Part shown: piece after piece, positions 13,956 to 22,305 of the stretch
How positions within the stretch are numbered: the stretch's first letter is position 1
Layout of the letters: each line of letters opens with the position of its first letter
Source of the DNA: CAYQUO01 sp964420835
Lineage (GTDB): Bacteria; Chloroflexota; Anaerolineae; Anaerolineales; Anaerolineaceae
DNA: 64,000 bases
Direction of reading: 5' to 3'
NCBI GenBank assembly: GCA_964420835.1
Contig: CAYQUO010000001.1
Coordinates: 1-64,000 of the forward strand
Notes under the pieces: model-generated
Database searches by the model: none
Told to the model about the DNA's origin: nothing
The model's input: the letters and a program-made list of their open reading frames with translations, nothing else
Program-made: the position numbers and the translations under genes

Positions 13956-16358
13956 ATGTTCGACCTGACGCTGCTCCCCTTCCGCCTGGACGCCGGCATT
14001 GAGGCCAACGACCTGCCGGGGCTGGCCGTCATCCCCGCCCCGCGGCGCTGCCAGCGCAGCCGGCGGCATGACCTGCTGCTGGTGCTGCTCTCGGTGCCCT
14101 TTGGGCTGGAGGAGGATGCCCTGCACACGCTGTTCGGCCAGGCGGCCAGGGCGTACTTCCGCGAGCGCGGCTCGGCAACGGCCGGGCTGAAGGCCGCCGC
14201 CGGCGAACTGAACCTGGCGCTGCTGGAGGGCAGCCTGCCGGCCGGGCAAACCGCCGCCCGCGGCAGCCTGTTGAACATGGCCGTGCTGCGGCGCGGCATG
14301 CTCTACCTGGCGCACGCCGGGCCGGCCCACACGCTGATCGTGCACAAGGACGGGGTGGAGCACTTCCACGACGAGGCCTGCCGCCCGCTGGGCATCAGCC
14401 GCACGCCGGCGTTTCGCTACTTCCAGGCGCTCCTGCAGGAGGGCGACCTGGCGCTCTTCTCCCCCGCCGTGCCCGAAGCCTGGGCCGGTGATGGCCTGAC
14501 CGGCGCCAGCGGCCTGACCTTTGACCAGTTGCGGCGGCGCGTGCTGGTCCAGGGCGGCTCGGACCTGCAGGCCGCCTTCATTAAGTTCTCGGAGGGCCGC
14601 GGTAGGGTGCGCGCCCTGCGGCCGCAAAAACCCGCCCCCGTTTCCCCGGCTGGGCGCACGCTGCCGCTGGATGCCGCCCCCGCCTCGCTGGAACCGATGG
14701 CCGTGCCCGCGGAACCGGCCGAAGCCCTGGCCCCCGCCGCAGTCACCCCCGCAACCACCCCTTCCGAAGAGTTCCCCGCCCCGGGTGAGGCCCTGCCCGC
14801 AACACCCCCTGCCGAATCCCCGGCTGCCGATGAGCCGGCACCCGCAGCCGCTCCGCTTCCGGAAGATTCGGGTGCGCCGCCCGTGCCGGTGGGCCCTGCG
14901 GTCCGGCATCGCCCGTCCCCGGGCGCGCCCGTTCGCAGCGGCGGCAGCCCAACCCCATCCCGCATGCCGGCCGCCGCCGGGGAGACCCGCAAACCGGGCG
15001 GGACGCAACGGTCCGCCTCCAGGGCTCCTGGCCTGAAGCGCACGCTGGCAAAATTGTACCTGGGCGGGCGCGCCGCCCGCCAGCGCCTGCGCAGCCGCTG
15101 GCAGGCCTTTGCCGGAAAATTCTTCCCGGAAGGCAAACTGCCCTTCCAACCGCTGCCGCAGAGCACCATGCTGTTCATCGCCATTGCCGTGCCGCTGGTG
15201 CTTGGCGCGGTGGGCACGACCGTTTACTATCGCACCGGGCGCTCCGGTCAGCATCGCCAGTACCTCGAGGCTGCCCAGGCCGAGCAGCAGGCCGCGGCCG
15301 CCTCGGATGACCCCAATGTGCAGCGCACGCACCTGGCGGCCGCCCGGGCTGCCCTGGACCAGGCCGAGGACTTCGGCGTCAGCGACGGCTCGCAGGCGCT
15401 GCGCCGGGAGGTGCAGACGGCGCTGGACAGTCTGGAAGGCGTAACCCGCCTGGGCCTGCAGCCGGACCTGGCCGGCAGCCTGCCCATGGGGGTGAAGATC
15501 ACCCGCCTGGCCAACTCCATAACCGGCGACCTCTACGCCCTGGACGGCGCCTCGGGCCGCGTGCTGCGCCTGCTGGTGAGCAGCCAGGGCTACCAGTTGG
15601 ACACCCGCTTCCAGTGCGGGCCGGGCCCGGTGGCCGACCGCCTGGTGGGCCCCCTGGTGGATATGGCTGCCATCCCTTTGGACAATGATTTTGGCGCCTC
15701 GCTGCTGGCCGTCGATGTCGACGGCAACCTCCTGTACTGCACGCCCGACAAGGGTCCCACCGTGGCCACCCTGGCGGTGCCCGCCAGCGGCTGGGACCGC
15801 ATCAGCGCCATGACCGTCGACCGGGGGGTGCTCTACGTGCTGGACCCGCCCAACAACGCCGTGTGGTTCTACACCGGCAGCCGGCAGCGCTACAACAGCG
15901 ACCCGCGTCTCTTCTTCGACTCGCCCCCCGAGGGCATGGATACGGTGGCCGACATGGAAGTGAACGGCGAGGACCTCTACCTCCTGCGGCGGGATTCCCT
16001 GGTCATCTGGTGCACCTTCCGCGAGTTCAATGTGCTCCGGACGAAATGCCAGGTGCCGGCGCCCTACCGCGATGCCCGTCCCGGGCGCGACAGCACGGAG
16101 GTGACCTTCCCGGGCGTTGCCTTCACCCAATTGAAGACGACCTCCGCCCCGGATTCGTCCCTGTACCTGCTGGATGCGGCGTCGAACAGCCTGTACCACT
16201 TCAGTTTGCAACTGAATTTGCAGCACATCCTGTCGCCGGCGGAAGGCGGGGATTACCCCCTGCCGGCTGCTGATGCGATGAGCGCCTTCACCATTGTGCC
16301 CGGCCGCAAACTGGTGGCGGCCTTCGAGGACAAGATCTACTCGGCTGTGATCCCATAG
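13956..16358 (+). CDS. Membrane-anchored PP2C-like / beta-propeller fusion protein
   Basis: An 800-aa protein with a layered architecture. Residues about 1-220 resemble a PPM/PP2C-type phosphatase-like fold (HDLLLVLLSVPFG, RRGMLYLAHAGPAHTLI, LQEGDLALFSPAV). The metal-binding DG..G motifs of active PP2C are not evident, so it may be a pseudophosphatase. Residues about 225-385 are a Pro/Ala-rich linker. A membrane helix lies at 404-424 (TMLFIAIAVPLVLGAVGTTV), followed by an Ala/Glu/Gln-rich, probably coiled-coil segment (440-495). Residues about 500-800 form repeated beta strands consistent with a propeller (MTVDRGVLYVLDPPNNAVWF). A sensor or scaffold role is a guess. The start is fixed by a -10 box 11 bases upstream. 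Confidence 0.75.
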   Translation: MFDLTLLPFRLDAGIEANDLPGLAVIPAPRRCQRSRRHDLLLVLLSVPFGLEEDALHTLFGQAARAYFRERGSATAGLKAAAGELNLALLEGSLPAGQTAARGSLLNMAVLRRGMLYLAHAGPAHTLIVHKDGVEHFHDEACRPLGISRTPAFRYFQALLQEGDLALFSPAVPEAWAGDGLTGASGLTFDQLRRRVLVQGGSDLQAAFIKFSEGRGRVRALRPQKPAPVSPAGRTLPLDAAPASLEPMAVPAEPAEALAPAAVTPATTPSEEFPAPGEALPATPPAESPAADEPAPAAAPLPEDSGAPPVPVGPAVRHRPSPGAPVRSGGSPTPSRMPAAAGETRKPGGTQRSASRAPGLKRTLAKLYLGGRAARQRLRSRWQAFAGKFFPEGKLPFQPLPQSTMLFIAIAVPLVLGAVGTTVYYRTGRSGQHRQYLEAAQAEQQAAAASDDPNVQRTHLAAARAALDQAEDFGVSDGSQALRREVQTALDSLEGVTRLGLQPDLAGSLPMGVKITRLANSITGDLYALDGASGRVLRLLVSSQGYQLDTRFQCGPGPVADRLVGPLVDMAAIPLDNDFGASLLAVDVDGNLLYCTPDKGPTVATLAVPASGWDRISAMTVDRGVLYVLDPPNNAVWFYTGSRQRYNSDPRLFFDSPPEGMDTVADMEVNGEDLYLLRRDSLVIWCTFREFNVLRTKCQVPAPYRDARPGRDSTEVTFPGVAFTQLKTTSAPDSSLYLLDAASNSLYHFSLQLNLQHILSPAEGGDYPLPAADAMSAFTIVPGRKLVAAFEDKIYSAVIP

Positions 16359-16366
16359 GCGGAGCC

Positions 16367-16660
16367 ATGCAACCTTTGAAGGTGCGCATCCCGCCCCAAG
16401 GAACGCTGGCAGGGATGGATACGGGGGGTGGCAAATGGCCGCAACGGTTGGGCTTCAACGAGCTTACCCTGAAGCCCCAGGCACACCTGGTGGCAACGAT
16501 CGGTGAACACCCCCTGCTGGCAACCATGGAGGTTGGCAGGGGGCGCTCGCTTGCCTGGACCTCGGATATCGGCCCGCACTGGTGCCCCACGGATTTCATC
16601 GAGTGGCCGGGGTACAAGCAGCTGTGGGTGAACGCGGCACACTGGCTGGCGAAGAAGTAA
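16367..16660 (+). pseudogene. Remnant of a COG5426-type glutamine-amidotransferase-like protein
   Basis: A 97-aa frame. Its C-terminal two thirds (LGFNELTLKPQAHLVATIGE, then TSDIGPHWCPTDFIEWPGYK) match what I recall as the C-terminus of COG5426/DUF1355 putative glutamine amidotransferases, which are normally about 250 residues. The N-terminus MQPLKVRIPPQGTLA is nearly the same as the start of the gene at 17044 (MQPLKVNIPEKGILA), which belongs to a different family. The simplest reading is a deletion that fused the start of one gene to the end of another, leaving a decayed remnant. A short expressed protein cannot be excluded, since the frame is intact and starts nine bases after the preceding stop. 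Confidence 0.6.
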
Positions 16661-16683
16661 CCTGATGGTGGATATCCAACCGG

Positions 16684-16726
16684 CAGGGAGGGAGTGTATA
16701 ATGGCTCCCTCCCTGTCCTGTTTTTC
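16684..16726 (+). terminator. Rho-independent terminator
   Basis: Perfect 11-bp inverted repeat CAGGGAGGGAG (16684-16694) and CTCCCTCCCTG (16705-16715) with a 10-nt loop, followed by TCCTGTTTTTC. The T-run starts about five bases after the stem. It closes the unit that ends with the COG5426-like remnant. Confidence 0.75.
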
Positions 16727-16769
16727 GGGCCAGCGGACCGCGTGCTGTTGATGGCGAGCGGACAACCTG

Positions 16770-16931
16770 ATGCGGGAAGGAAAGCCCCAGGTTGATCACC
16801 TGTTATTCTTTTCGGCAGCCATATTGCAGGAACGCCTGACCGTTGTACAGGTGGCGGGAGCGGCACTGATCCTGGGAGGTGCTGCATTCGGAGAATTTAC
16901 CGGGCGAAGGAAGCTCCCCGACAGCTCATAG
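16770..16931 (+). pseudogene. C-terminal fragment of an EamA/DMT-family transporter
   Basis: A 53-codon frame too short for routine gene calling. From residue 13 it reads LLFFSAAILQERLTVVQVAG and then AALILGGAAFGE, which is the pattern of the last helix pair of EamA (drug/metabolite) transporters (GERLT..Q..GAALI..G). A full transporter has about 290 residues and ten helices; only the last one and a half remain. No start or promoter is evident. It lies between the terminator at 16684 and the promoter at 16957, and supports the view that 16.36-17.04 kb is a patch of gene decay. Confidence 0.6.
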
Positions 16932-16956
16932 ACATCATTCCCAACGATCGTGTGCA

Positions 16957-16985
16957 TTGAACTGAATCCATTCCCGTCCTATAAT
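16957..16985 (+). promoter_or_regulatory. Promoter of the S51-like gene
   Basis: TTGAAC (16957-16962), 17-bp spacer, TATAAT (16980-16985). The expected transcript start is about 50 bases before the ATG at 17044. It is one of several near-consensus promoters in this window with the same 17-bp spacing. Confidence 0.75.
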
Positions 16986-17043
16986 GAACTAAGGTGAGAA
17001 ACAATTCAAGGGAGGGCGGACCGTTCCGCCCGGGAATTGAAAA

Positions 17044-17904
17044 ATGCAACCACTGAAGGTGAATATTCCTGAAAAAGGGATCCTGGCTATCTTTGATCAC
17101 GCCAGGAACGACGGGATCCCGAAGATTCCCGATGCTGTAAAACGCCGGTTGTTGGAATTGCTGGGCGCAACGGTCCGTTTCGCCTGGCTTGATGGCACGA
17201 ACGGAATCTACCATTACAAGGATCGCTACAATTCCAACACTGCTCCAAGCCCCGGGCTTGGGGAGGAGAGCCTGGAATACATCAACCTGATTCGGCAGGA
17301 TCGGACGGCCGGTGACTGGGAGAAGATCGCTGAACGGGTACGCAGGGCCAACTTTATCCTGCTGGCTGGCGGCCACGCCATGAACCACCGGCGCTTCCTG
17401 GAAGGCAGCCCGGTCTGGGATGCCATCCTGGAGGTGCTGGCCGGGGGAGGAGTGCTGGCCGCTGGTGACGGCGGGGCGGTTGTGCTGGGCGAGGAGGGCT
17501 GGGTGCATTATTCCTACCTGGGCGTGGACGGCTTCGGCTTGGTGCAGGATTCCTGCATTATTCCACAATCCGGGCGACACCCTACTCACAACAGAAAAGG
17601 GATGGAGGACGATGACGAGGAGGATTGGGAGCTCGAAGGGCTGACCCTGGTGGAGATCGAATTGAACACCGCCCTGGTCTGTCATGGCGGGAACCTGCAG
17701 GTGGCGGGCGAAGGCAGAGTAATCCTGCAGCCCGGCTGGAAGGCCATTGAGCGGTTACTGCCCAAGGGAACAAAATTCGCCTGGAAAAACAAGAAGTACC
17801 GCCGGAAAGCCAGCAATAGGATCAACCCATTCCCAGAGATCGAAGTATTGGTGCAGACGCCGATCCCCTCCTTGGCGTTGCCAGCCCATAAGAGCAGGCG
17901 TTGA
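17044..17904 (+). CDS. Peptidase S51 / class I amidotransferase-like protein lacking the usual Ser
   Basis: A 286-aa protein whose first 150 residues resemble the peptidase S51 (dipeptidase E/cyanophycinase) fold: a strand-loop ANFILLAGGHAMNHRRFLEG (about 102-121) and then VLAAGDGGAVVLGE (137-150). In active family members the second motif carries a nucleophilic Ser (SAGA). Here the aligned position is Asp142 in GDGGA, so normal serine-protease chemistry is unlikely if the alignment is right. The C-terminal part has an acidic patch (MEDDDEEDWELEG) and a basic end. The first 15 residues are shared with the fragment at 16367. It has its own promoter. Family assignment is moderate; it may be a catalytically dead or repurposed member. 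Confidence 0.6.
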   Translation: MQPLKVNIPEKGILAIFDHARNDGIPKIPDAVKRRLLELLGATVRFAWLDGTNGIYHYKDRYNSNTAPSPGLGEESLEYINLIRQDRTAGDWEKIAERVRRANFILLAGGHAMNHRRFLEGSPVWDAILEVLAGGGVLAAGDGGAVVLGEEGWVHYSYLGVDGFGLVQDSCIIPQSGRHPTHNRKGMEDDDEEDWELEGLTLVEIELNTALVCHGGNLQVAGEGRVILQPGWKAIERLLPKGTKFAWKNKKYRRKASNRINPFPEIEVLVQTPIPSLALPAHKSRR

Positions 17905-17938
17905 GCCGGCAGGGCAGTCCGGTTCACCGGTTTCCCCT

Positions 17939-17967
17939 TTGACTTTTCCCTCCCGACTCCCTATAAT
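17939..17967 (+). promoter_or_regulatory. Promoter of lipoprotein gene 18060
   Basis: TTGACT (17939-17944), 17-bp spacer, TATAAT (17962-17967), giving a leader of roughly 85 nt before the GTG at 18060. Very close to the sigma-70 consensus. Confidence 0.8.
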
Positions 17968-18059
17968 GAAAGCAAGGGAAACCCCCTGTCCCACTGACCG
18001 GCCACAGAATCCCCAAGGCAAGCACTGCAGCTTCCCGGCATTCACCCTGGAGGTGCAAG

Positions 18060-19160
18060 GTGAAGAAATTTTTTTCGCAGATCACCCTGGTGATCGTTTT
18101 TGCTTTAGCCCTGGCATCCTGCGCCCCGCCGGCCGCCCCGGCCGTTCCAACCGCTGCCCCCACGCAGCCTCCGCCACCGACAAAGGCCGCACCGACGCTG
18201 GAGCCGACAGCACCCCCGCCCGCCGAAACGGTCCCGCCGCCGACAGAGACCGCGCCAGCCCCGACCGCCACGGAGGCCAAACCCCCGCTGGAGCACAAAC
18301 TGGTGCCGGTGAACTTCGGCGCCGACCCAAGCATCATCCATGATCACGTGTCGAAGGACACGGCGCCCGAGAAGCGCGCCCCTGCCGGCGATGACTTCAC
18401 TTTTGGAAAACTGGAGCGCCCCTTCACGGACCAGATGGAATACCTACCCTGGCTGGACATCATCGACGTTTCGCTCTCCCGGCGGGTGGATTTCATGTAC
18501 TTCAGCCTGTCGCTGGCTGGCAGCCCGCAGGGCGCCCCCGGCGAACCACCCTCCTACGGATTTGAACTGGATGTCAACCTGGATGGGCGGGGCGACTACC
18601 TCTTCCGCACCACAACCGTTCCGTCCGGCGAGTGGGGCCAGGATGGCTTGGAGATCTGGCAGGACACCAACGATTCCGTCGGCGGGAATAACGTAATCGT
18701 CAGCGACCCCGCCCCCAACGGCTGGGAGGGCTATGACAAACTGCTCTGGCAGGGCGGCCAGGAGGAGAACCCCGACCTGGCCTGGGTGCGCCTGCTGGCC
18801 GGTGATGTCCCGCGGGTGGAATTCGCCATATTGCCAACCCTGCTGAAGCCGAACCAGATCTTCCTGTGGGGCGGCTTTGCCGATGGCTTCTGGCGCGACC
18901 CGGGCAGGTTCGATTACGTGGACCGCTTCACGCACGTCCAAGCCGGCAACGCCATGAAGGACAACAGCAACTACCCGCTGAAGGCCTTTTACGCCTACGA
19001 CAACACCTGCCGGGCCCCTTCCGCGTTCGTTGCCAATGGGGCGGAGCCGGGTGTGTGCCCGGAGGCCGTGCCCCCCAGGCAGGGTAGCGGCGGACAGGGA
19101 CAGGGGTGGTGCTGCAAGCCGAATCCAACTGGAGGCCCGCCGATCTGTGGGCCCTGCTGA
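18060..19160 (+). CDS. Secreted lipoprotein with Pro/Thr linker
   Basis: A 366-aa protein. It has a lipoprotein signal (MKKFFSQITLVIVFALALAS, then Cys21 in the lipobox ALASC), a low-complexity Pro/Thr/Ala/Glu linker at about 22-80, and a globular domain at about 85-330 (GFELDVNLDGRGDYLF, GWEGYDKLLWQ). The domain resembles the extracellular domains that describe physical quantities of a solute- or surface-binding protein; I do not recognise a named family. A Cys-rich tail (CRAPS, GVCPE, GWCCKPN, ICGPC) ends the protein. The start is GTG at 18060, with GGAGG eight bases upstream. Single gene behind its own promoter. Likely displayed on the outer face of the membrane. Confidence 0.8.
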   Translation: MKKFFSQITLVIVFALALASCAPPAAPAVPTAAPTQPPPPTKAAPTLEPTAPPPAETVPPPTETAPAPTATEAKPPLEHKLVPVNFGADPSIIHDHVSKDTAPEKRAPAGDDFTFGKLERPFTDQMEYLPWLDIIDVSLSRRVDFMYFSLSLAGSPQGAPGEPPSYGFELDVNLDGRGDYLFRTTTVPSGEWGQDGLEIWQDTNDSVGGNNVIVSDPAPNGWEGYDKLLWQGGQEENPDLAWVRLLAGDVPRVEFAILPTLLKPNQIFLWGGFADGFWRDPGRFDYVDRFTHVQAGNAMKDNSNYPLKAFYAYDNTCRAPSAFVANGAEPGVCPEAVPPRQGSGGQGQGWCCKPNPTGGPPICGPC

Positions 19161-19289
19161 GCCGGGCGGCTGTTGTCAATGCTATAAACCAAATGCCGGT
19201 CACCGGAAAGTGTGCCGGCGGCGTTGGCTGGAAGGGCCTCCCCTCCGGCTGGCTTTGCGCGTTGAAGTGGCACTTCTCTGCCCGCACGT

Positions 19290-19318
19290 TTGACTCGGGT
19301 GGCGGGCCTGTCTATAAG
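19290..19318 (+). promoter_or_regulatory. Promoter of the propeller lipoprotein gene
   Basis: TTGACT (19290-19295), 17-bp spacer, TATAAG (19313-19318). The leader of about 160 nt before the ATG at 19486 contains a 16-bp direct repeat (19351-19366 and 19413-19428). The rest of the 325-bp gap 19161-19485 shows no gene. Confidence 0.7.
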
Positions 19319-19350
19319 GTCATGCAGGAAGGGGTAACCATCAAAACCAG

Positions 19351-19428
19351 GCCTGGCAGGGTTGGGGGCTGTCATCCCCAACACGCTACGCGGCAGCGGG
19401 ATGGAACTGCCTGCCTGGCAGGGTTGGG
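19351..19428 (+). repeat. 16-bp direct repeat in a leader
   Basis: GCCTGGCAGGGTTGGG occurs at 19351-19366 and identically at 19413-19428, 62 bp apart, inside the predicted leader of the propeller lipoprotein mRNA. Purpose unknown; it could be a regulator site or the footprint of a small duplication. Confidence 0.6.
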
Positions 19429-19485
19429 CCGTTGCCTGGAAATCCCTTCCCCCGTTAACCCACCTCCTCCAGCAAAGGGGCCCCG

Positions 19486-20526
19486 ATGAACCGAGTTTCC
19501 CGTCACCTTTTCACATCCGCCGCCCTCTTCTTCCTTTTGTTCGCCTCCGCCTGCCAGCCCGGCCGCCCGGGTGCGCCCGGCACGGGAACGGCAGACGGCG
19601 CCCCTCCCTTGATCAACACCGCTGTCACACCGATCGGGGCGGGGATTGCACCACCAACCCCTGGCAGCCCCTTGCCGCAGGGACAAGATATATCCTATTC
19701 TCCGCTGGAAGGCGGCCAGGTGCTGCTGTGGGCCGTCGGGGCGGCTGCCAGCTCCAACGCCGGGGATGCGGCGTACCATGCCTCCCGGGCGACCGGAAAG
19801 CCCGATACGTTCCTCTGCGGGGATTACGTAACCGCCTGGCAGCCGTCTGAAGAGGAGCGGGAAGCCTGGCTCGAACTGGACTATCTCCCTCACATCCTCG
19901 CAAACGGGATCCATATCGAGCAATCCAACCGGCCCAACCAGGTCAGCCGGGTCGAGTTGTTCACCGTGGATGGGGAGAGGATCACAATCTACGATTCCCG
20001 CCAGGAAGCACCTGTCGGGACGGGCGAATGCCCGGCATCCCTCGTCCTCACCGTGCCGGATATGGATGCGCTTGTCCGCTCGGTGCGCATCACGGTAGAA
20101 CGGGATGCAGATGAAGCCTGGACGCAGATCGATGCGGTGGGATTAACCGGCCTCGTCGCGGAAGGATTGCCGGCATTGGAGCCAACCCCGGTGTGGGCAA
20201 ACGGGGAAGAGCCGGACGACCCGTTCCAACCCGTCCATTATTCGAACAGGAACCGCATCAGCAGCATCCTTTTCGAGGGCGACACCCTCTGGGCAGCCGG
20301 TGACGGCGGCATCGTCGCCTGGGATTTGGGCGGGTCCGCGGAACCCGGGTACATCCATGCCGGCCCCATGGCCACCCATGCCCTTGCTTTCTGCGATTTT
20401 GCGGAACCGCTGATCGTCGCCGGCGGCGACAAAGGCGTCTTCACCCTCAGCCGGCCGAGCGATTCGGGGTTCAGCCCCCCCTTTCAACCGCTTGAGCACC
20501 CGGGGGGGACGGGTTTGGCCGGGTAA
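19486..20526 (+). CDS. Propeller lipoprotein, N-terminal part (frame interrupted)
   Basis: A 346-aa frame. It has a lipoprotein signal with lipobox LLFASAC (Cys at about residue 22), and then a beta-sandwich, discoidin-like region at about 75-225 (GDAAYHASRATGKPDTFLCG, VSRVELFTVDGERITIYDS). The first blades of a two-component-regulator-type propeller follow (GDTLWAAGDGGIVAWDLGGS, DKGVFTLSRPS). The frame dies at LEHPGGTGLAG directly after a G7 run (20502-20508). Sequence immediately downstream continues the propeller in the -1 frame (VTALGCDEELQQVWVGYAGH), so this and the frame ending at 22052 are one gene of about 855 residues. The break is one missing base, a sequencing error or a programmed frameshift. 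Confidence 0.75.
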   Translation: MNRVSRHLFTSAALFFLLFASACQPGRPGAPGTGTADGAPPLINTAVTPIGAGIAPPTPGSPLPQGQDISYSPLEGGQVLLWAVGAAASSNAGDAAYHASRATGKPDTFLCGDYVTAWQPSEEEREAWLELDYLPHILANGIHIEQSNRPNQVSRVELFTVDGERITIYDSRQEAPVGTGECPASLVLTVPDMDALVRSVRITVERDADEAWTQIDAVGLTGLVAEGLPALEPTPVWANGEEPDDPFQPVHYSNRNRISSILFEGDTLWAAGDGGIVAWDLGGSAEPGYIHAGPMATHALAFCDFAEPLIVAGGDKGVFTLSRPSDSGFSPPFQPLEHPGGTGLAG

Positions 20527-20597
20527 CTGCGCTGGGGTGTGATGAGGAACTGCAGCAGGTCTGGGTCGGTTATGCCGGGCATCTCAGCCGATACGAT

Positions 20598-22052
20598 GTG
20601 GGCACGCAAACCTGGAAGGAGACCCCGCTGGATGACCGTTTGCCAGGCGACAGCGTACGGCAGATCCGCGTTATTGACGGGAAGGTGTGGGTGGCCACTG
20701 CAGCCGGTGTTGCAGTCCTGCAAAACGGCCGCGTTCAGCAGGTTTACACGGCGGGTAACAGCGGGTTGCCCTCCCAATTTGTACATGCCATCGGCACCGA
20801 TGAATCGTCCACAATTTGGATGGCCACTTCGGGCGGCCTGGCATCCTTTGACGGGCGGTCCTGGCGATCCTGGCCCGCAGATGAGATCAATGCCGGCCCG
20901 ATGGGCAACCACCTGGTGAGCCTGCGCCAGGACCCGGGCGGCAGCCTGTGGCTGGCGGATTTCTTTGGTTCAGTCTGCGAATTCATTCCCGGTTGGAACC
21001 ACTGCAGGCAGGTGATCCTGCCGCCGGACCGGTTCAATTCGACTGACGCCTTCGACATCGACGGGCGCGGGCGCATGGCCATCGGCAGCATCACTGATGG
21101 GCTGTGGTTGTACTCGGAAGGGGAGTGGACAGCCCTGCGCACCCGCGACCAGCCGCTCAGCAACGCCTTCCTGGCCATGGCAGCCACACCCGACGGCCAG
21201 GTGTGGCTGGCTGGAAGGGATGGGCTGCAGCGGTTCCAGGCTTCCCGCCCGGCCGCCCCCTGGATGACCTTTCCCCTGCCGGACAATGCCACGCCGCACA
21301 GTTTTTTCGTGGGCAGCGACGGGCTATGGATCGGCTATACGGGCGGTGCGCGGTTCGTGCCCCACCTGAAAGGCCGGGAGGTTGTCGACATCCCCCTGCA
21401 GGATCAAGATCCCGGGGTCGACAATACCGTAACGGCCATCAACCGGGATGACGAAGGCAGGCTGTATTTTGGGCTGGGCACCGGTTTGATCATTTGGAAC
21501 GGGACAAGCCTGCAATTTGAGGACCTGCGCAGCGATGCGGAAAGGCAGGCCGGCCAGGCCGCCCCAAGGGTGAACAGCCTTTATTTTGACAGCGCATCCA
21601 TGTGGGTGGGGGCAAGCAACGGGCTTTACCGGTTCAGGAATGGCAGGCTGGCGGAAACCTGGGCGGAAAAGTTGCAGGAAGTTTCTTCCTATTACGCATC
21701 TTCCGTGGGGGCGATCATGCCCTGTCCGCGCGGCGAACAATTGCTGGCAGGCATCGGCAGGGAACTGTTCCTGTTCGATGGCGGCCGTTTTGAGCGGGTT
21801 TTGGAACTGCCCGGCGAAATCCGCAGTATGGCCGCCGGCCCCTACCAGCTGTGGCTGGCCACCGCCAACTCCGGATTCTACAGCGTACCCATGGACGATT
21901 CGCCGACCATCTACTGGGAAAATGCATCCAGGAACCGGGAATTGCCGGACCGTTTTGGCTACCAGGCCATCTGCATGACCGATGCATATACATTGTGGGT
22001 TGCATCCATGGAGAGCGGGCTGGTGCGAATCCCGGGCATGTTCGGCCAATGA
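20598..22052 (+). CDS. Propeller lipoprotein, C-terminal part after the frameshift
   Basis: A 484-aa frame starting at a GTG with no ribosome site. Open sequence in this frame extends upstream at least to the G7 run at 20502, so the GTG is not the real start. It consists of repeated blades of the Reg_prop type: VWVATAAGVAVLQNGRV, IWMATSGGLASFDGRSW, VWLAGRDGLQRF, MWVGASNGLYRFRNGRL, LWLATANSGFYSVP, LWVASMESGLVRI. Such propellers form the sensor part of hybrid histidine kinases, but here there is no kinase: the protein ends GLVRIPGMFGQ. Probably a surface lipoprotein that recognises polymers or assembles partners. Confidence 0.75.
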   Translation: MGTQTWKETPLDDRLPGDSVRQIRVIDGKVWVATAAGVAVLQNGRVQQVYTAGNSGLPSQFVHAIGTDESSTIWMATSGGLASFDGRSWRSWPADEINAGPMGNHLVSLRQDPGGSLWLADFFGSVCEFIPGWNHCRQVILPPDRFNSTDAFDIDGRGRMAIGSITDGLWLYSEGEWTALRTRDQPLSNAFLAMAATPDGQVWLAGRDGLQRFQASRPAAPWMTFPLPDNATPHSFFVGSDGLWIGYTGGARFVPHLKGREVVDIPLQDQDPGVDNTVTAINRDDEGRLYFGLGTGLIIWNGTSLQFEDLRSDAERQAGQAAPRVNSLYFDSASMWVGASNGLYRFRNGRLAETWAEKLQEVSSYYASSVGAIMPCPRGEQLLAGIGRELFLFDGGRFERVLELPGEIRSMAAGPYQLWLATANSGFYSVPMDDSPTIYWENASRNRELPDRFGYQAICMTDAYTLWVASMESGLVRIPGMFGQ

Positions 22053-22179
22053 TCGCAGAACGGCCGCATCGCATGGGGCCACCCCTGTTGTTACGAACCC
22101 GGGGTTGAACCAGGCGTTCCAGGCCATGCCCTGGCAGCGGGCATCCAGCCCTGCTCAAGGCCTGGCGCCCCAGCCCCGC

Positions 22180-22208
22180 TTGACACAGTTGGCAGGCCTA
22201 TCTATAAT
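22180..22208 (+). promoter_or_regulatory. Consensus promoter of the iol operon
   Basis: TTGACA (22180-22185), exactly 17-bp spacer, TATAAT (22203-22208): a perfect sigma-70 consensus. The leader to the iolB ATG (22306) is about 90 nt and GC-rich. A perfect promoter in front of a catabolic operon implies that a repressor must hold it down, but no clear operator palindrome was seen. Confidence 0.9.
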
Positions 22209-22305
22209 GATGCCCACAATACCTGGTTGAAACACGGCGCCCGGCGGAAGGGCGGCAGCCCCATTTTCCCCAACTGCCGGCGCCCGGAATGCATGGAGAA
22301 CCCCA

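Noticed and set aside
13944..16226. 760-aa minus-strand frame
   Set aside because: Antisense shadow of the phosphatase-like/propeller gene; Gly/Arg/His-rich and without motifs.
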